Assembly: GCA_039707465.1 (NCBI GenBank)
Contig: CM077647.1
Coordinates: forward strand, 173,839,163-173,903,162
Direction: 5' to 3'
Origin: Rhabdophis nuchalis
Lineage: Eukaryota > Chordata > Lepidosauria > Squamata > Natricidae
Length of the DNA: 64,000 bases
In this document: piece after piece, positions 41,294-53,071 of the stretch
Position numbering within the stretch: position 1 is the first letter of the stretch
How the letters are laid out: each line of letters begins with the position of its first letter
Notes under the pieces: generated by a model
The model's input: the letters and a program-made list of their open reading frames with translations, nothing else
Databases searched by the model: none
Told to the model about the DNA's origin: nothing
Position numbers and translations under genes: made by a program

Positions 41294-42195
41294 TTAAACA
41301 TGTCTTCTTATCAGTTGCTCCCTGTTGTTTAAATCAGGCCTCAAAACAATAATGTAACATTTGGGGAAAAAGATGCAGCCTAGAAGCCCAGCACTGGAGG
41401 ACAAAATGGAAAAGATCTCCACAGCCACCATGGCTTTTCCCTTGGTGCTCAGATAGGTTGGGACAAAGGAGACCCACACACTGCAGAAAGCCAACATGCT
41501 GAAGGTGATGAACTTGGTTTCATTGAAGCTGTCAGGAAGATTACGAGCCTGGAAAGCCACAATTAAGCTAGCAAATGAAAGGAGGGCCATATAGCTCAAG
41601 ACACAATAAAACATAAAAACTGATCCTTCGTTACATTGTATAATTATTTCTTCAGCTGTTGAGTGCATATCTAACTCTGGAAATGGGGGAGAAGTTGACA
41701 ACCACACAATACAGATGCCTGCTTGGAATAGAGAGCAGAAAAAGACAATAGAAACAGCCAGTCTTTTCCCCACCCATGTCCTCATCCGAGATCCTGGCTT
41801 GGTGGCCTTGAAGGCAAGAGAAACAAGGATGGTTTTGGCCAGCACACAAGAGATGGACAATGAGAAAATGAGACCAAATGCTGACTGTCTAAGGAGACAT
41901 GTGACTCTCCCAGGTTGTCCAATGAAGAGCAAAGAGCAGAGGAAGCAGAACAGAAGGGAGATGAGGAGAGTGTAGGTGAGATCACGGTTGTTGGCTTTCA
42001 CAATAGGGCTGTCTTTGTGCTTAATAAAAGTTCCCAGCACCCATGATGTAATGAGGAACAACACAGCACCAAGGCAAGCTAAATTATACCCTAAAGGTTC
42101 TTCATAAGATAGAAAGTTTATCCTTTTCAGGAGGCATCCATTTCTTTCTTGGTTTGCATATTGATCTTCTGGACATTGAACACAAGCTACCATAT
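41294..42195 (-). CDS. VMN2R-like: V2R gene D exon 6 (seven-helix domain)
   Basis: Acceptor atttcag before 42195; stop at 41294-41296. It encodes [17 protein letters not shown] and seven helices. Confidence 0.96.
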
Positions 42196-43517
42196 CTGAA
42201 ATTGAAAAAAACAAAACAATCCACCTGTGTTGTAATGGATAAACACAGAGTAGCAAGAGTGGCTAAACAGATTCTTAAATTTTTTTCATAAGGCAAGAAG
42301 ATAATTATTTTTCACGATGCATTCATCTTTATGATTTTCAGAGCACTGAAAGTAAGAATGCATCTATGTAGATTCTTCGTCATCCAGGTCATGGTTGTTC
42401 CAAAAATGCTTTAACAAGAGGCAACTGAAAATCAGTGAAGATGCTTCTTGGATGAAAAGCAAACATCTTCAAAAAAAATGAACTCCAGTTGTCTCTTGAA
42501 AAGCACCTTTGGGATAAGTAAGAATGTCTAAGAAAAAAAGAAATGACTTAGGTCAATCCAGGTTCATGAGACATAGAATTAGTTCCATGCTCAGAATAAT
42601 ATAATTTTCAATGAAGAAATGAATTTGATTTCTTCATTGCCCCATTCCATTTCCAAATAAAGTTTCATGAATGCATAACCTGAGCAAAAAATAGATTTAT
42701 CGCCAAGAGTTCAACAGACCACAGACTCAAAGAAATAGAATTCTTTTTATACAATTCCTTATTAGCCAAGTGTGATTTGACACACACAAGGAATTTGTCT
42801 CTGGTGCATAAGCTCCCAGTGTACATACAAGCAGCAAGTGATAAATCATGATCACAATCATAAAATAAAGTCAATCATAAATCGTAAGATACAACACAAA
42901 GTGTTAGTCATAAGATACTAAATAAAAGCAATCAACATAAATCATAAGATACAAACAAGGTGATAGTCCTAAGATGTTAAAAAAATACCAGTAGGTAATA
43001 GAAAAGATGAGAAGGATAATAGTAATTTAGCCCTACTACATAGGTAGTTTAAGAGAAAGAACACTAGAATAAATTATAGAAATTATGTGCAAGAAAATCA
43101 GGAATGGTTTGTATATCTACGGTATTTCCATCTATAGCTATTGTATATCTGCTTAGCTGATAATAACTGTTTGAAGGTTGTATCACAGAGCTACTGGATA
43201 ACTAAAAAAATGGACAGTTTTTTGCTCGTCCCCCCCCCCCCCCCGAGCACTCTGCAAGCCCCTCCCCCCCGGCTATTCATGGCTTTTATTTGGGAAAAGC
43301 GGGCTGTTTTGTGGAGGTTTGCAGAGTGCAAAAACTTTTTTTTCCTTTCGAAAAGCTGTTTAGTTAGAGTGGTTGATGAGAATTACGTTGGTCGAGTGCT
43401 GTGCCTGCAGAAACAAAGATTTAGGTGCTACAGCAATTTCCTTCTCCAGTGCATGGGTAAATACACCTGGAAACATCTACCTACCTACCTACCTACTCTC
43501 CCCCTACCTACCTACTG

Positions 43518-43548
<31 letters not shown>

Positions 43549-44910
43549 AACCCCCCCCTTCTATCTACAAACCTACTTTAAAAAAAAAATTACCTCTTCA
43601 AAACAGTCTTATGTGTCTTATACTCTGGTGCGTCTTATACTCCAAAAATATGGTAATTGTTTCCTAGCCTAGCAAATTGTAACCTTATCTCAGTGCTGCA
43701 TCTCACTTCTATTCTTGGCTTCAAAGCTAGGGACATTCTTGAAAACATAGAAGAAATTGTTACATGGGAACATCAGGCCCCATTGATAAAGAAACCAAAC
43801 TAGAGAGTTTTCCTGGCTCATAAATCCTTAAAGCATTCTGCCGAAAAACAACTTGGATATTGTTATTGTTATCTATTGATATTAGAATAAATTATAGAAA
43901 TTATGTGTTAGAAAATCAGAAATGGTTTGTATATCTACAGTATTTGCATGTATAGCTATTGTATATCTGCTTAGCTGATAATAACTGTCTGAAGGTTGTA
44001 TCACAGAGATACTTGATAACTAAAAAATGGAACAATATTCTTCACCATTTGTCCTGAAATCCCTTTTCTTTCTATGGGTAGATACGGCCTGTTTCTGTAT
44101 GCAACCCTTCCTGTCTTCCTGGTTTTTGGAAAGAAAAGAAAGAAGGAGAGAAATTTTGTTGTTACAATTGTATTCCATGTCCAGAAGGGAAGATTTCAAA
44201 CCAGAAATTTCTAAATATAGATAGCCTCCACATTCTACTCTCCCAAGAAAATGCCTACTTCTTTTCAAGTTTTCAATCAGAATGATTAGGGGATCGGAGA
44301 CTAAAACATATAAAGAATAGTTACAGGAACTTGGCATGACTAGTCTGATGAAGAGAAGGACCAGGAGAGATATGATAGCAGTCTTCCAATATATGAGAGG
44401 CTGCCAGAGAGGGATAATAGTAATTTAGCCCTACTAGTTTTCCTAAGGCATAGGACGGTATTTATTGTTTAGCAGAGTGATGGCATGGGGAAAAATGTCT
44501 TAATGTCTGATTGTTTTGACATGCCTGTATGCCTCTATGGCTAACCTTTTCTGGACTGAGTGTCCAAAGCAAGCAAGCTCTCGAACCTCCAAAATGCAAT
44601 GCCCGTGCATGTGCACTCTCCCCCACAAAACCCCACTCCGTTGCACATGCGTGTGTGTCCCCCACATGCACACTGCCCCTAGTGCATCTGTAGCAGAGAC
44701 CCAAAGACCAGCTGACCGGCGGGAGGTGCATGAGGTGCTGAGCTGAACTGGAGCGACGGCTTGTGTGCCATCAGAGGTTCGCCATCACGGCTCTATGGTG
44801 TACTTCATTACTATGGAAGTCTGTCTGAAATTTCAACTTCATCTGTATAACAACAATATCAGATTATTGTTATAACCAATTTCATTGTAATTTTTACAAT
44901 GACAATAAAG

Positions 44911-44965
<55 letters not shown>

Positions 44966-47900
44966 TGTTAGCTTACCCATCTCTTTGGAGATTTTCCCTT
45001 TTGGACATGGAGCACAATCATAGCAGCAGAATTTTTTCCCTTCATTCTTCCTCTTCTGATAACCAGGGTGACAATAGTCATTGCACAGAGAAACAGGGAG
45101 GACCTAATTATCAATATTAAATGTTGGAAGATGAAGATGCATTATTTTGAAGAAAAATTAGTTACTACACTGGAAATAAAATGATCTATTATATTAAAAG
45201 AAATGTCAAAAGGATTTACAAAAGGATCAAAAATTCAATTTATTTGAAAATACAGTTGGTCCATTTCGGTTGGAACTTTAATTTGAATTTGTGAACACAG
45301 CTGATCTAGATTTCCTCGTAAATTATCGGGTGTCAGCCTTCACTTTACTGCCTGCTTCGGCTGCCATGGAAACGGGGAGGGTGGGGTGTGTGAACATTAT
45401 GTGTGCTAGAGGAAGATGGTGCTAGGGAGTGATATCGCAAGGCCCAACGGTATAGCATTCCATTCTGATGACCGCTGTGGAGGTGTTGCCCATCTGACAT
45501 TGTGGATAATATTACATTGGACATTACTGTGGGGGTCATGGGTTATTGGGGTTGGCTTATGCTTTGATATGTATGCTTCGCGCCTAAAGTAGTCACTCCT
45601 TGCTTAATTTTCGCTGCTGTCCTTTCTTATTCAGTAAAAGTAACCTTAATCATTTGAAATGTGCTTAAGTGTGGTCTTTCTTGGATAATGGAAGAAGCAA
45701 GCCTGACATCGGGATTTTAATATGGGATAGTTCATGAATTCACTTCATTCAATGAGAAAAATTGACTCAGTCAAATTCCCTTTAAATCACAGCTCTGATG
45801 AAGCTTCACTCAAACAAGGAAATACCATCACTTAAATGCATGTTTTTCTTTCACATTTTTGTTTCAGTTTTTCAGGGAGATATAATAAATAATGTGCAAA
45901 AAATATATTTGTCTTAGTTTTTAACAGTAAAAGTTGAAAGAATGTTCTTGGTTTTTATAAGTTGTCTGGAAAAAAAACACTAAATATCCCATTCAAATGT
46001 ACCCATCTTACAATAGTCATACAAACTCTCTTTGCATCCATACCTGGTTAAATGATCTGTGCCAAACTATCATGTCCTCATTTATGTCTAATTCCTTTCC
46101 ATTGAGAGCATCAGGGTTCACTGTCCCAAGCTTTACGCTCTGGTAAGTGGAATTGGGAAAGACAGCTATATTTACAATATCAAATCCACCCTCCATCTTC
46201 TTTTGATCATAGAAAGTCAAAGTCTCTCCAAGAGAATTATTGAATTTCATGCCTTTCAGAAACTGGTGGAGCTAGATTATTGGGATCAATAAAATAGGAA
46301 AATAAAGAATAGAAAGATATGAGTAATTTTATCATAGTTGTGCTAGACTTTTGAGGGAGAAACTCTGAAAACATAGCAATCTATTTTTCCAACAACTTGA
46401 GAAACTGTTTAGTTCCTTCAATATAGGGGGTTGTTGTGGCCCGCCAGTGGCCAGTGAAGGTGGTGACAGACTCAGACAGTGAGGAGGTTGGGGGGGAACA
46501 TGGGCCAGGCCTGGAGTCTAGGGAAGGCTCTGATGAGGGCTCTGTGTCAGAGGCAGAGACGGGACCAGGGCCATCCAACAGTTATCAGCTGCCTTCAGAG
46601 TTGGATATTAATGGAGCAGAAGAACAGCTGGAGCCTGTCCCCAATGTGTGCATGCATAGAGCTGCCAGGATTGCTGCTACAGTGTGGCGTTTGGAAGATA
46701 TTAGCCTGAAATTCACCAAGCTTGATAAAAGTCTGTAGTTGTGAAATCTCATGAAAGACTATTTGCCGGGACTTTGCTGGAGAGGAATTTCCTTTTACCT
46801 AAATAAAAGAGGTTTTATCGGGATGAGGAGTCTGCTTCATGGTCTTGTGAAGCCTAAGTCAGAACAGGGGTACTGTAATAACAAGGATTTAGTACTTCAA
46901 TTTAAAGAATAGTCAAATAAAAGGTAACATGGATTCTAAGCTAGTACAATCCTTTGATCCCAGTCCCAGGAAGAGGCATATAAAAAAACATGGAGAAACA
47001 ATTTTCAAACCTGCTCCTCACTTTCCATCTATTTTCATTTCATGTTATTCTCATAGATGTAAGGTTACTAAGGATGTGGTAAGGACTGAACAACAGCTAA
47101 GGGACAGAGGTGGGATTCAGCTTATTTGGACTGGCCCAGACAAAGCAATATCTGCTTCTTCCCTGCTTGAATCATGCACCCTAACTTCAGTTTTGGTTGC
47201 CATGATGTAAAAAAGATGTTGAAACTCTAGAAAGAGTGCAGAGAAGAGCAACAAAGATGATTAGGGGACTCGAGGCTAAAACACATGAAGAATGGTTGCA
47301 GGAATGGGGTATGTCTACTTTAATGAAAAGAAGGACTAGAGGAGAAATGATAGCAGTGTTCCAATATCTCAGAGGCTGCCACAAAGAAGAGGGAGTCAAA
47401 CTATTCTCCAAAGCACCTGAGGGCAGGACAAGAAGCAATGGATGGAAAGTAATCAAGGAGAGAAGCAACACAGGACTAAGGAGACATTTCCTGACAGAAC
47501 AATTAATCACTGGAACAACTTGCCTCTTGAAGTTGTGAATGCTGCAACACTTAAGAAGATGTTGGATAACCATTTGTCTGAAGTGGTATAGGATTTCCTA
47601 CCTAAGCAGGGGATTGGGTTAGAAGACCTCCGTTCCAACTCTATTATTCTATTCTTAACTTTACTATTATCTATTGCAAAGTATTTGTAGCACACAAATC
47701 ACCTGCCATGGTTGTGAATCTTGATATTCTGATGATTTATGTCTCAAAAAATGCCTGTGGTTAGATCGAAGTAAGGAAAGAGCATTTAAAGCTTGACCCA
47801 ATACATAGACTGCATTATAGATACTATAGCTGTGCCCAGACATTTCCAGCTCAAAAAGAGCCCTAAAAATATCCTTCATCCTCTCCTTTCCAGTACAAGT

Positions 47901-50502
47901 GTCACTATCCGGAAGGTTCAAGGTATGAGTTGGCAATGAGCAATCAAATACTTGTTCCCAGAAAAGTGGAAAAAATCTATCTTCTTGAATCCAAGGAGGT
48001 TTTATGACCTTCAGGAATTCCTTGAACTCAGGAATGTCTTTGGAGTGAATGGTAAAGAAAATGGCACCATCCAAAGCCTGCCGATCCCATCTGGTTTGCA
48101 TGCCCGTTAACAAATATACAATCTGGGCAGTCATGATCCACACCTTTCCCAAGGAACTCTGTTCATGTCTAGGATCAAATGTGAATATAGTATTAATGAT
48201 CCATGCAATCGTCAACGTCTCTCCGCAGATGATAAAGGTATTGATCTTCTCATCCGTGACGTGCTTGTAAATAGTTTCCCCTATAAGGACCATTTCGGAT
48301 AAATTGTCCCAGTGGGTTAAAAAGGGAATTCTTTGTATACAAGCAGAGCAGATTCCATGCTGGGAAAAGAGAGACTCCATGGCCTGCAGAAAATATTCTC
48401 CTTGACTATTATCAATAGCAAAGAGCCCAATCCATCTCCACCCAAAATGTTGAAGCAGTCGGATAATCCCCCTGTATTGAGAGGACTCATTTGGAACCAT
48501 GGAGTAATAGATGGGCATCTCAGCACTATGAATATCCTTTGGGGCAAATGACCCATACGTGAGCTAAAAGCAAATAAATACCTATTATGTACTATCATTG
48601 TTGTTGTCATCATCATCATCATCAATTTTTCTTTTTTTTTAATTTCCAAATGTGGTCACATTATGTGGGCATTATTCAGAGTATAATCATTTTTTTTTTT
48701 TGCATTGCCTTCATTTGGAAGAGGAGGGTTTTTTTTTGATTCTCAAAGATCCTACCTGTGGAATCTTGTAAAACTGTATAAGGTCTGCAATATAGGATGA
48801 GGTTTCAGAGCTGAGTCCCCCAATGACAGAAATGAGATTCTTCCTAGTGTCACACTTGTAGTTGGGGATGAAATTCCGTGACCTGAACAGGAGGTCTAGA
48901 GTGGTCCGATAGGTCATCATTGCATTGTAGTAGCTGTCATGGATATGGAAGCCAAGAGTCACGTTGGACAAGATTTCTGGATTCTCATTGATCTCCTTCA
49001 CAGCAAAGACCAAGGAAAGGACATGCTGGTAGAATTTTGTTAGCACGCTGAAAACAGGATAATGTATATGTCTCATTAAATATTTCTAGTTCTAGCCACT
49101 TTCCTGTAATATCATGGAGGTGCTTCGGTCAGTATCCAAGCACAATGGAAGAACAGCTATTTCAGCCCTATTGTGATCTCTACTGAACTAAAGGAAAATG
49201 ATTCCTTTTGGCAGCTGCCAAAAAGCCAACACAGTTCTAGGATGGATAAACACAGGGATAGAATCAAGATCACATGAAGGATTAATACCACTTTATAATG
49301 CTGTGGTAAGGCCACACTTGGAATACTGCATTCAGTTTTGGTCACCACGATGTAGAAAAGATGTGGAGACTCTAGAAAGAGTGCAGAGAAGAGCAACAAA
49401 GATGATTAGGGGTCTGGAGACTAAAACATATGAAGAACGGTTGCAGGAACTGGGTATGTCTAGTTTAATGAAAAGAAGGACTAGGGGAGACATGATAGCA
49501 GTGTTCCAATATCTCAGGGGTTGCCAAAAAGAAAAGGGTGTCAAACTATTCTCCAAAGCAGCTGAGGGCAGAACAAGAAGCAATGGATGGAAACTAATCA
49601 AGGAGAGAAGCAACTTAGAACTTAGGAGAAATTTCCTGACAGTTAGAACAATTAATCAGTGGAACAGCTTGCCTCCAGAAGTTGTGAATGCCCCAACACT
49701 GGAAGTCTTCAAGAAGATGTTGGATAGCCATTTGTCTGAAATGGTATAGGGTTTCCTGCCTAGGCAGGGAGTTGGACTGGATGACCTCCAAGGTCCCTTC
49801 CAACTCTGCTATTGTATTGTATTGATTTTGGGACTTATCATCCTGGGTCAATGGATGCTAAATGAAAGGAAACCACAGTGGATGGATAAAAAAATGAGGA
49901 ATGAAGAATTTCCTCTAAAGGGAAAGGATAGAGAAAAATGTTCTGCTAGAGAAGAAATTCAGAAAACAGATGAAAATAACAGAGTTGGAGGGGACGTTGG
50001 AAGTCTTCTAGTCCAACCCGATGCTCAACCTATGGCACACAGAGCCCTCTTTGCTGGCAAGTGCACCCTCGCCACAGGTCAGATCTCTGTGGCATTCCTT
50101 TCGTGAGTTTCCGTTTCTGTCTCCATTGATTTGTACTCATTTTATGTGCTTATTCCCATGCTAATACTTAGTTGTAATCATCTATTTATACTCTTTTCGT
50201 GCACTCATGTCCATGTTTATATTTATACCTGTAACCTAACCATGCTTTGACAAACTAAATAAATAAATAAAATGGATAAATATGTGAAGGATCAGAATTA
50301 CTTACTCTGGATTGCCAAAATACTCCTGAGAGGGATGCTGCTGAAATGAAATTTCATTAAATTGGTAGTTAGCCATGGATACCATCCCACCGATGACAAA
50401 GTCCCCTTCTTGGTACCATTCATTTGGAACAGGTATGGCTTCTCCTGGGTGACACGGCAGAGACTTTACTCTGAAGAGTGGAAATAGGAGAAGAAAGAGC
50501 AT
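41294..50502 (-). CDS. VMN2R-like: V2R gene D: type-2 vomeronasal receptor, six exons, intact
   Basis: Coding exons in order: 50502-50306, 49047-48756, 48563-47703, 46271-46044, 45103-44977, 42195-41294; all GT-AG, phases join without a stop, 868 aa. Domain order as in gene A: leader ([14 protein letters not shown]), Venus-flytrap domain to about residue 510, cysteine-rich linker, seven helices with KANNRDLTY and [15 protein letters not shown], tail LIRRHV. Start: the ATG at 50502 aligns with the second ATG of gene E and gives an exon 1 of exactly 197 nt. Its exons 1-3 are very close to gene E, while its seven-helix exon is close to gene A. Introns hold an inverted V2R exon copy (intron 5) and solo LTRs (introns 3 and 4). 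Ligand unknown. Confidence 0.93.
42365..42530. mobile_element. Fold-back MITE, second copy
   Basis: Matches 3215-3475: gaagatgcttcttggatga, the paired arms gaggcaactgaaa and tccagttgtctcttg. Gene D intron 5. Confidence 0.6.
42665..43012 (-). repeat. LINE-tail fragment and AT-rich minisatellite
   Basis: 42700-42830 is the reverse of the 30336 unit (ccaagtgtgatttg, then caaggaatttgtctctggtgc). 42850-42990 has about 2.5 copies of a roughly 60-bp unit with ataaatcataagatacaa. Confidence 0.65.
44082..44207 (+). pseudogene. V2R exon 5 copy with deleted splice donor
   Basis: Matches gene B exon 5 at all but a few bases (Gln to Arg at codon 2; Val to Ile at codon 31). The acceptor ag is kept, but the last base of the exon and the donor are gone: gene B reads cagaaaggtatgcaattt while the copy reads cagaaattt, a 9-bp deletion. 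No other V2R exon on this strand is near. Confidence 0.9.
44283..44411 (+). mobile_element. CR1 LINE ORF2 fragment
   Basis: About 130 bp matching gattaggggactcgaggct-type CR1 sequence (as at 47265), at the right end of the inserted block. Confidence 0.75.
44530..44785 (-). repeat. Unclassified repeat related to 1-540
   Basis: Ends gaggttcgccatcacggc; contains gtgcatgtgcactctccc and acatgcgtgtgtgtccccc. Confidence 0.45.
44910..44964. repeat. (ATT)n microsatellite
   Basis: About 18 ATT units following tttacaatgacaataaag, a LINE-tail-like sequence; ends 12 bp before gene D exon 5 donor region. Confidence 0.95.
44977..45103 (-). CDS. VMN2R-like: V2R gene D exon 5 (cysteine-rich linker)
   Basis: 127 nt, acceptor attag before 45103, donor gtaagc after 44977, ends in phase 1. 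It encodes [11 protein letters not shown] then [13 protein letters not shown]. Confidence 0.94.
45331..45708 (+). mobile_element. Solo LTR, family 2
   Basis: 378 bp, begins tgtcagccttcactttac and ends gcctgaca; exact 5-bp duplication tcggg (45326-45330, 45709-45713). The ends tgtcag/ctgaca are inverted. Gene D intron 4. Confidence 0.82.
46044..46271 (-). CDS. VMN2R-like: V2R gene D exon 4
   Basis: 228 nt, acceptor tctag before 46271, donor gtatgg after 46044, phase 0. It encodes [16 protein letters not shown] to IVWHRSFNQ. Confidence 0.95.
46432..46866 (+). mobile_element. Solo LTR, family 1
   Basis: 435 bp with tgttgtggcccgcc start and gtcagaaca end; 5-bp duplication ggggt (46427-46431, 46867-46871). 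A polyadenylation-type signal (cctaaataaaag) lies near the 3' end. Same family as 22467-23082 but about 180 bp shorter inside. The acidic ORF in it is not a known protein. Confidence 0.8.
47178..47655 (+). mobile_element. CR1 LINE 3' end
   Basis: Encodes [20 protein letters not shown] (in the frame from 47236) and ends with the 3' UTR signature and ctattattctattc. Gene D intron 3, antisense. Confidence 0.85.
47703..48563 (-). CDS. VMN2R-like: V2R gene D exon 3 (main Venus-flytrap lobe)
   Basis: 861 nt, acceptor tttag before 48563, donor gtgatt after 47703, phase 0. It starts [10 protein letters not shown] and has [11 protein letters not shown] and [12 protein letters not shown]. About 80 percent similar to gene E exon 3 by eye. 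Confidence 0.95.
48756..49047 (-). CDS. VMN2R-like: V2R gene D exon 2 (ligand-binding domain)
   Basis: 292 nt, acceptor ttcag before 49047, donor gtagga after 48756. It encodes [20 protein letters not shown] to FYKIPQ; very close to gene E exon 2. Confidence 0.95.
49205..49825 (+). mobile_element. CR1 LINE 3' fragment, well preserved
   Basis: One open frame from 49198 ([20 protein letters not shown] to [14 protein letters not shown]) covers the last 180 codons of CR1 ORF2, then the 3' UTR ggagttggactggatgacc and an ATTGT tail. Gene D intron 1, antisense. Confidence 0.9.
50110..50272 (+). mobile_element. Probable LINE 3' end with AAAT tail
   Basis: Low-complexity T-rich 3' UTR-like sequence ending ctttgacaaactaaataaat. 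The family is uncertain; a similar ending occurs at 31620. Confidence 0.45.
50306..50502 (-). CDS. VMN2R-like: V2R gene D exon 1 (signal peptide, start of ligand domain)
   Basis: 197 nt, donor gtaag after 50306, phase 2. Leader [17 protein letters not shown], then [19 protein letters not shown]; almost the same as gene E exon 1. Confidence 0.95.
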
Positions 50503-51005
50503 TTGGGCAGCAAATGCTCTCTAAGTATAGACACTCCTCCACTAGCTTCCCATGTTGGTCTGCATTCACCAGCCTCAATATTTCTGTCAAGAGCAAGGCT
50601 GAAGACTACCTTTTAACCCTGATTCATCTTCTTAGAGTGATAATACTGCAAAAGGCCTGAGTTGCAATGTAGAGTTCCAGCAACAGAACTTAATTTGGAG
50701 CAGTTAAAATCACAGGACGTGTATGTTCTTTTCTTCTACTCCCCAGTCTCCATGGGAAAGTCCTTTTATACATTGATATATATTTATTTCTTTGCCCTAA
50801 TGTCTTCCTCAATTGTTTACAGTTTGGGCAAAGGGAGAAAATTATTATCATTGAAATAATTCCAGTGGGGAGTTATGCCTTCAGCATTTTCTCTCCCATT
50901 GTTGATGCAATAATTTGAAAAGTTCATAGGGGAACTTCAATTCATCACAAAGTTACACTTTGAGGATTAAAACTTTGGTCATTTTGCACTTTTCAACTGA
51001 AAACG
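50503..51005 (-). promoter_or_regulatory. Gene D upstream region shared with gene E
   Basis: About 390 bp (50503-50890) aligns with 60836-61207 upstream of gene E, and 50920-51005 aligns with 60020-60105. A TATA-like tataaaag lies at 50770-50763, about 260 bp before the ATG, which would fit a 5' UTR of about 230 nt. Conservation in a repeat-rich area, together with the TATA-like motif, is the evidence; no expression data. Confidence 0.5.
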
Positions 51006-51234
51006 TGTTTGTGCTCATGCCAGGTTCACAATTACACTTACACAAATGAATTTATTTAGTAAAGGGAATGATTACTAGTATCACTCCCCAGAACTTTTTG
51101 GAAATAAGAACATTGTTCCATTTGTAATGGAATGAATAACACAACATATCAGTTCAATTAAGCTGCAGAACCTGATCCACATCTATCTGAAAGGGATCTG
51201 TTCTAAGTGGAGTTGATACTGTAGATTTACATAG

Positions 51235-51640
51235 ATTAACAGACTTGGAAGGGACATTGTAGGTCATCTAGTCTAACCCTCTGCCCAAGGAGGAGACACT
51301 ACACCATTCCCGACAAATGGCTGTTGTTTCATTGTTCTCACTGTCAGAAAATTTCTCCTTATTTCTAGGTTGAATCTCTCCTTGTTCAGTTTCCATCCAT
51401 GATTTCTTGTCTGGCCTTCAGGTGCCTTGACCCCCTCCTCTCTGTGGCAGCCCCTCAAATATTGGAAGACTGCTATCCTGCCTCCCCTGGACCTTCTTTT
51501 CACTAGACTAGCCATGCTCAGTTCCTGCAACCGTTCTTCATATGTTTTAGCCTCCAGTCCCCCCATCATCTTGGTTGCTCTCTCTACACTTTTTCTAGAG
51601 TCAACATCTTTTTTATACTGTGGTGACCAAAACTGGATGC
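51235..51640 (-). mobile_element. CR1 LINE 3' fragment
   Basis: Minus-strand ORF2 end ([20 protein letters not shown]) and 3' UTR (aggtcatctagtctaaccct) at its lower end. Confidence 0.85.
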
Positions 51641-52395
51641 AGCCGTGGCCAGGGGGGCGTTTCATCAGGTACACCTGATGCGCCAATTGCGCCCCTTACT
51701 GAACCGGGCTTCCCTTCGCACAGTCACTCAAGCTCTCGTGACATCCCGACTCGACTACTGTAATGCTCTCTACATGAAGCTTCCCTTGAGGTGCACTCGA
51801 AAGCTGCAGTTAGTCCAGAATGCAGCCGTGCAGGTGATTACGGGAGCCACTAGATGCTCCCACATAACACCGATCCTGCGCGAGCTGCCCTGGCTTCCTG
51901 TGGCCTTTCAGGTGCGCTTCAAGGTTCTGACGACCATCTTTAAAGCGCTCCATGGCTCGGGGCCTCGTTATATGCGAGACCATACATCCCTTTGGCTGAT
52001 CCGCTCCCACAGAGAGGGCCTTCTCAGGGTGCCGTCGGCCGGGCAATGCCATCTGGCGACACCCATGGGAAGAGCCTTCTCTGTGGCGGGCCCTGCCCTT
52101 TGGAACGACCTACCCCCTGAATTGCGTACCATCTCGGACCTCCACCTCTTCCGCCAGTGTCTAAAAACACATCTTTTTCAGCAAACCAGCCTAGCCTAAC
52201 CTCCCGTTGGGACTATTTTAGATAGTTTTAAATTGGGGATTTTAATTTGGTTTTTAGCATAGGATTATAATTTAATATGTTTTTAAATTCTGTATTTATT
52301 GTTTTGTATGTTTTTTAAATTCCTGTGCGCCGCCCTGGGTCCTTTGTGGAGAAGGGCGGGATATAAATATGATTAAAATAAAAAAATAAAATAAA
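51641..52395 (+). mobile_element. L2-clade LINE 3' fragment
   Basis: One open frame 51645-52199 (ARGAFHQVHLMRQLRPLLNR to LFQQTSLA), then the 3' UTR with ctgtgcgccgccctgggtcc and an AAAATA tail. It directly abuts the CR1 fragment, in opposite orientation. Confidence 0.88.
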
Positions 52396-52686
52396 ATACA
52401 TTAGGTGTGGTCTTACTAGGGCCTGTTGCTCTTACTTGTTACTTGCTTTTAAGAATCCAATTGTATATCTATGGAAGACCTTCCGAACATCCCTCCACTT
52501 GGAGGGGATTTCTACTCCTTTGTCTCTACCTACTGTAATTGACACTGAGGAAAGGAGGAAAACCAGCACAATACCATGTCAACCACCACCCATTCTCTGA
52601 GCTGATCCAGAAGGACACCATGATCAATGGTACTGAAAGACACCCAGAAGTCAAGTAGGACAAGAAGAGATGTGCAACCCCCATTC

Positions 52687-52981
52687 CAGGAGTGGGATTC
52701 AGAGGGTTCAGACCAGTTCGGTAGAACTGATAGCTCCAACGATCAGCTGGGGAGCGAACCAGTTTGCTCCCCAGCTGATGATAAGCTGGGCTCGCCGGTC
52801 TGCCCCTGTGCTTTACGTACTTATATCCTATCGGCTGATTCGTGCAGCAGAGGGGATTGCCATGCCTCAGCTGTGTTACTCCCCAGAAGTAATGTGGAAG
52901 GTAGGTTTTGTTAAAGCGGTGCATGCACCCGGAGCACACAATCACCAAACCGATTGTTAAACCAGGAGGATCCCACCACTG
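52687..52981. mobile_element. hAT-like MITE, copy 7
   Basis: Starts caggagtgggattc and ends gatcccaccactg; only attc is shared by the two flanks, so the target duplication is not clear. Confidence 0.6.
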
Positions 52982-53071
52982 ATTCAAACAACTATTCAAT
53001 TAGAGCTTCGGGTTTAATGAGGCTGTAGGAAATGGTGACAACTGTCAAAATGTGTACAGCGATTGAATTCT

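Larger units (their letters stand above)
43038..44411 (+). repeat. Inserted inverted duplication from gene B intron 4/exon 5
   Basis: Flanked by a 25-bp perfect direct repeat (43013-43037 and 44412-44436, starting ggataatagtaatttagccc). Inside: about 130 bp (43075-43210) that repeats 43885-44035, part of the TIR element (43225-43660), about 400 bp matching gene B intron 4, an exon 5 copy, and a CR1 piece (44283-44411). It lies in gene D intron 5 on the opposite strand to gene D. Confidence 0.82.

Noticed and set aside
44082..44207. Functional extra V2R exon on the plus strand
   Set aside because: The splice donor is deleted and no plus-strand V2R exons flank it within gene D.
46436..46738. 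Acidic ORF of about 100 aa as a small gene
   Set aside because: It lies within a solo LTR, and the related LTR at 22467-23082 has the same sequence on the other strand with a different frame.
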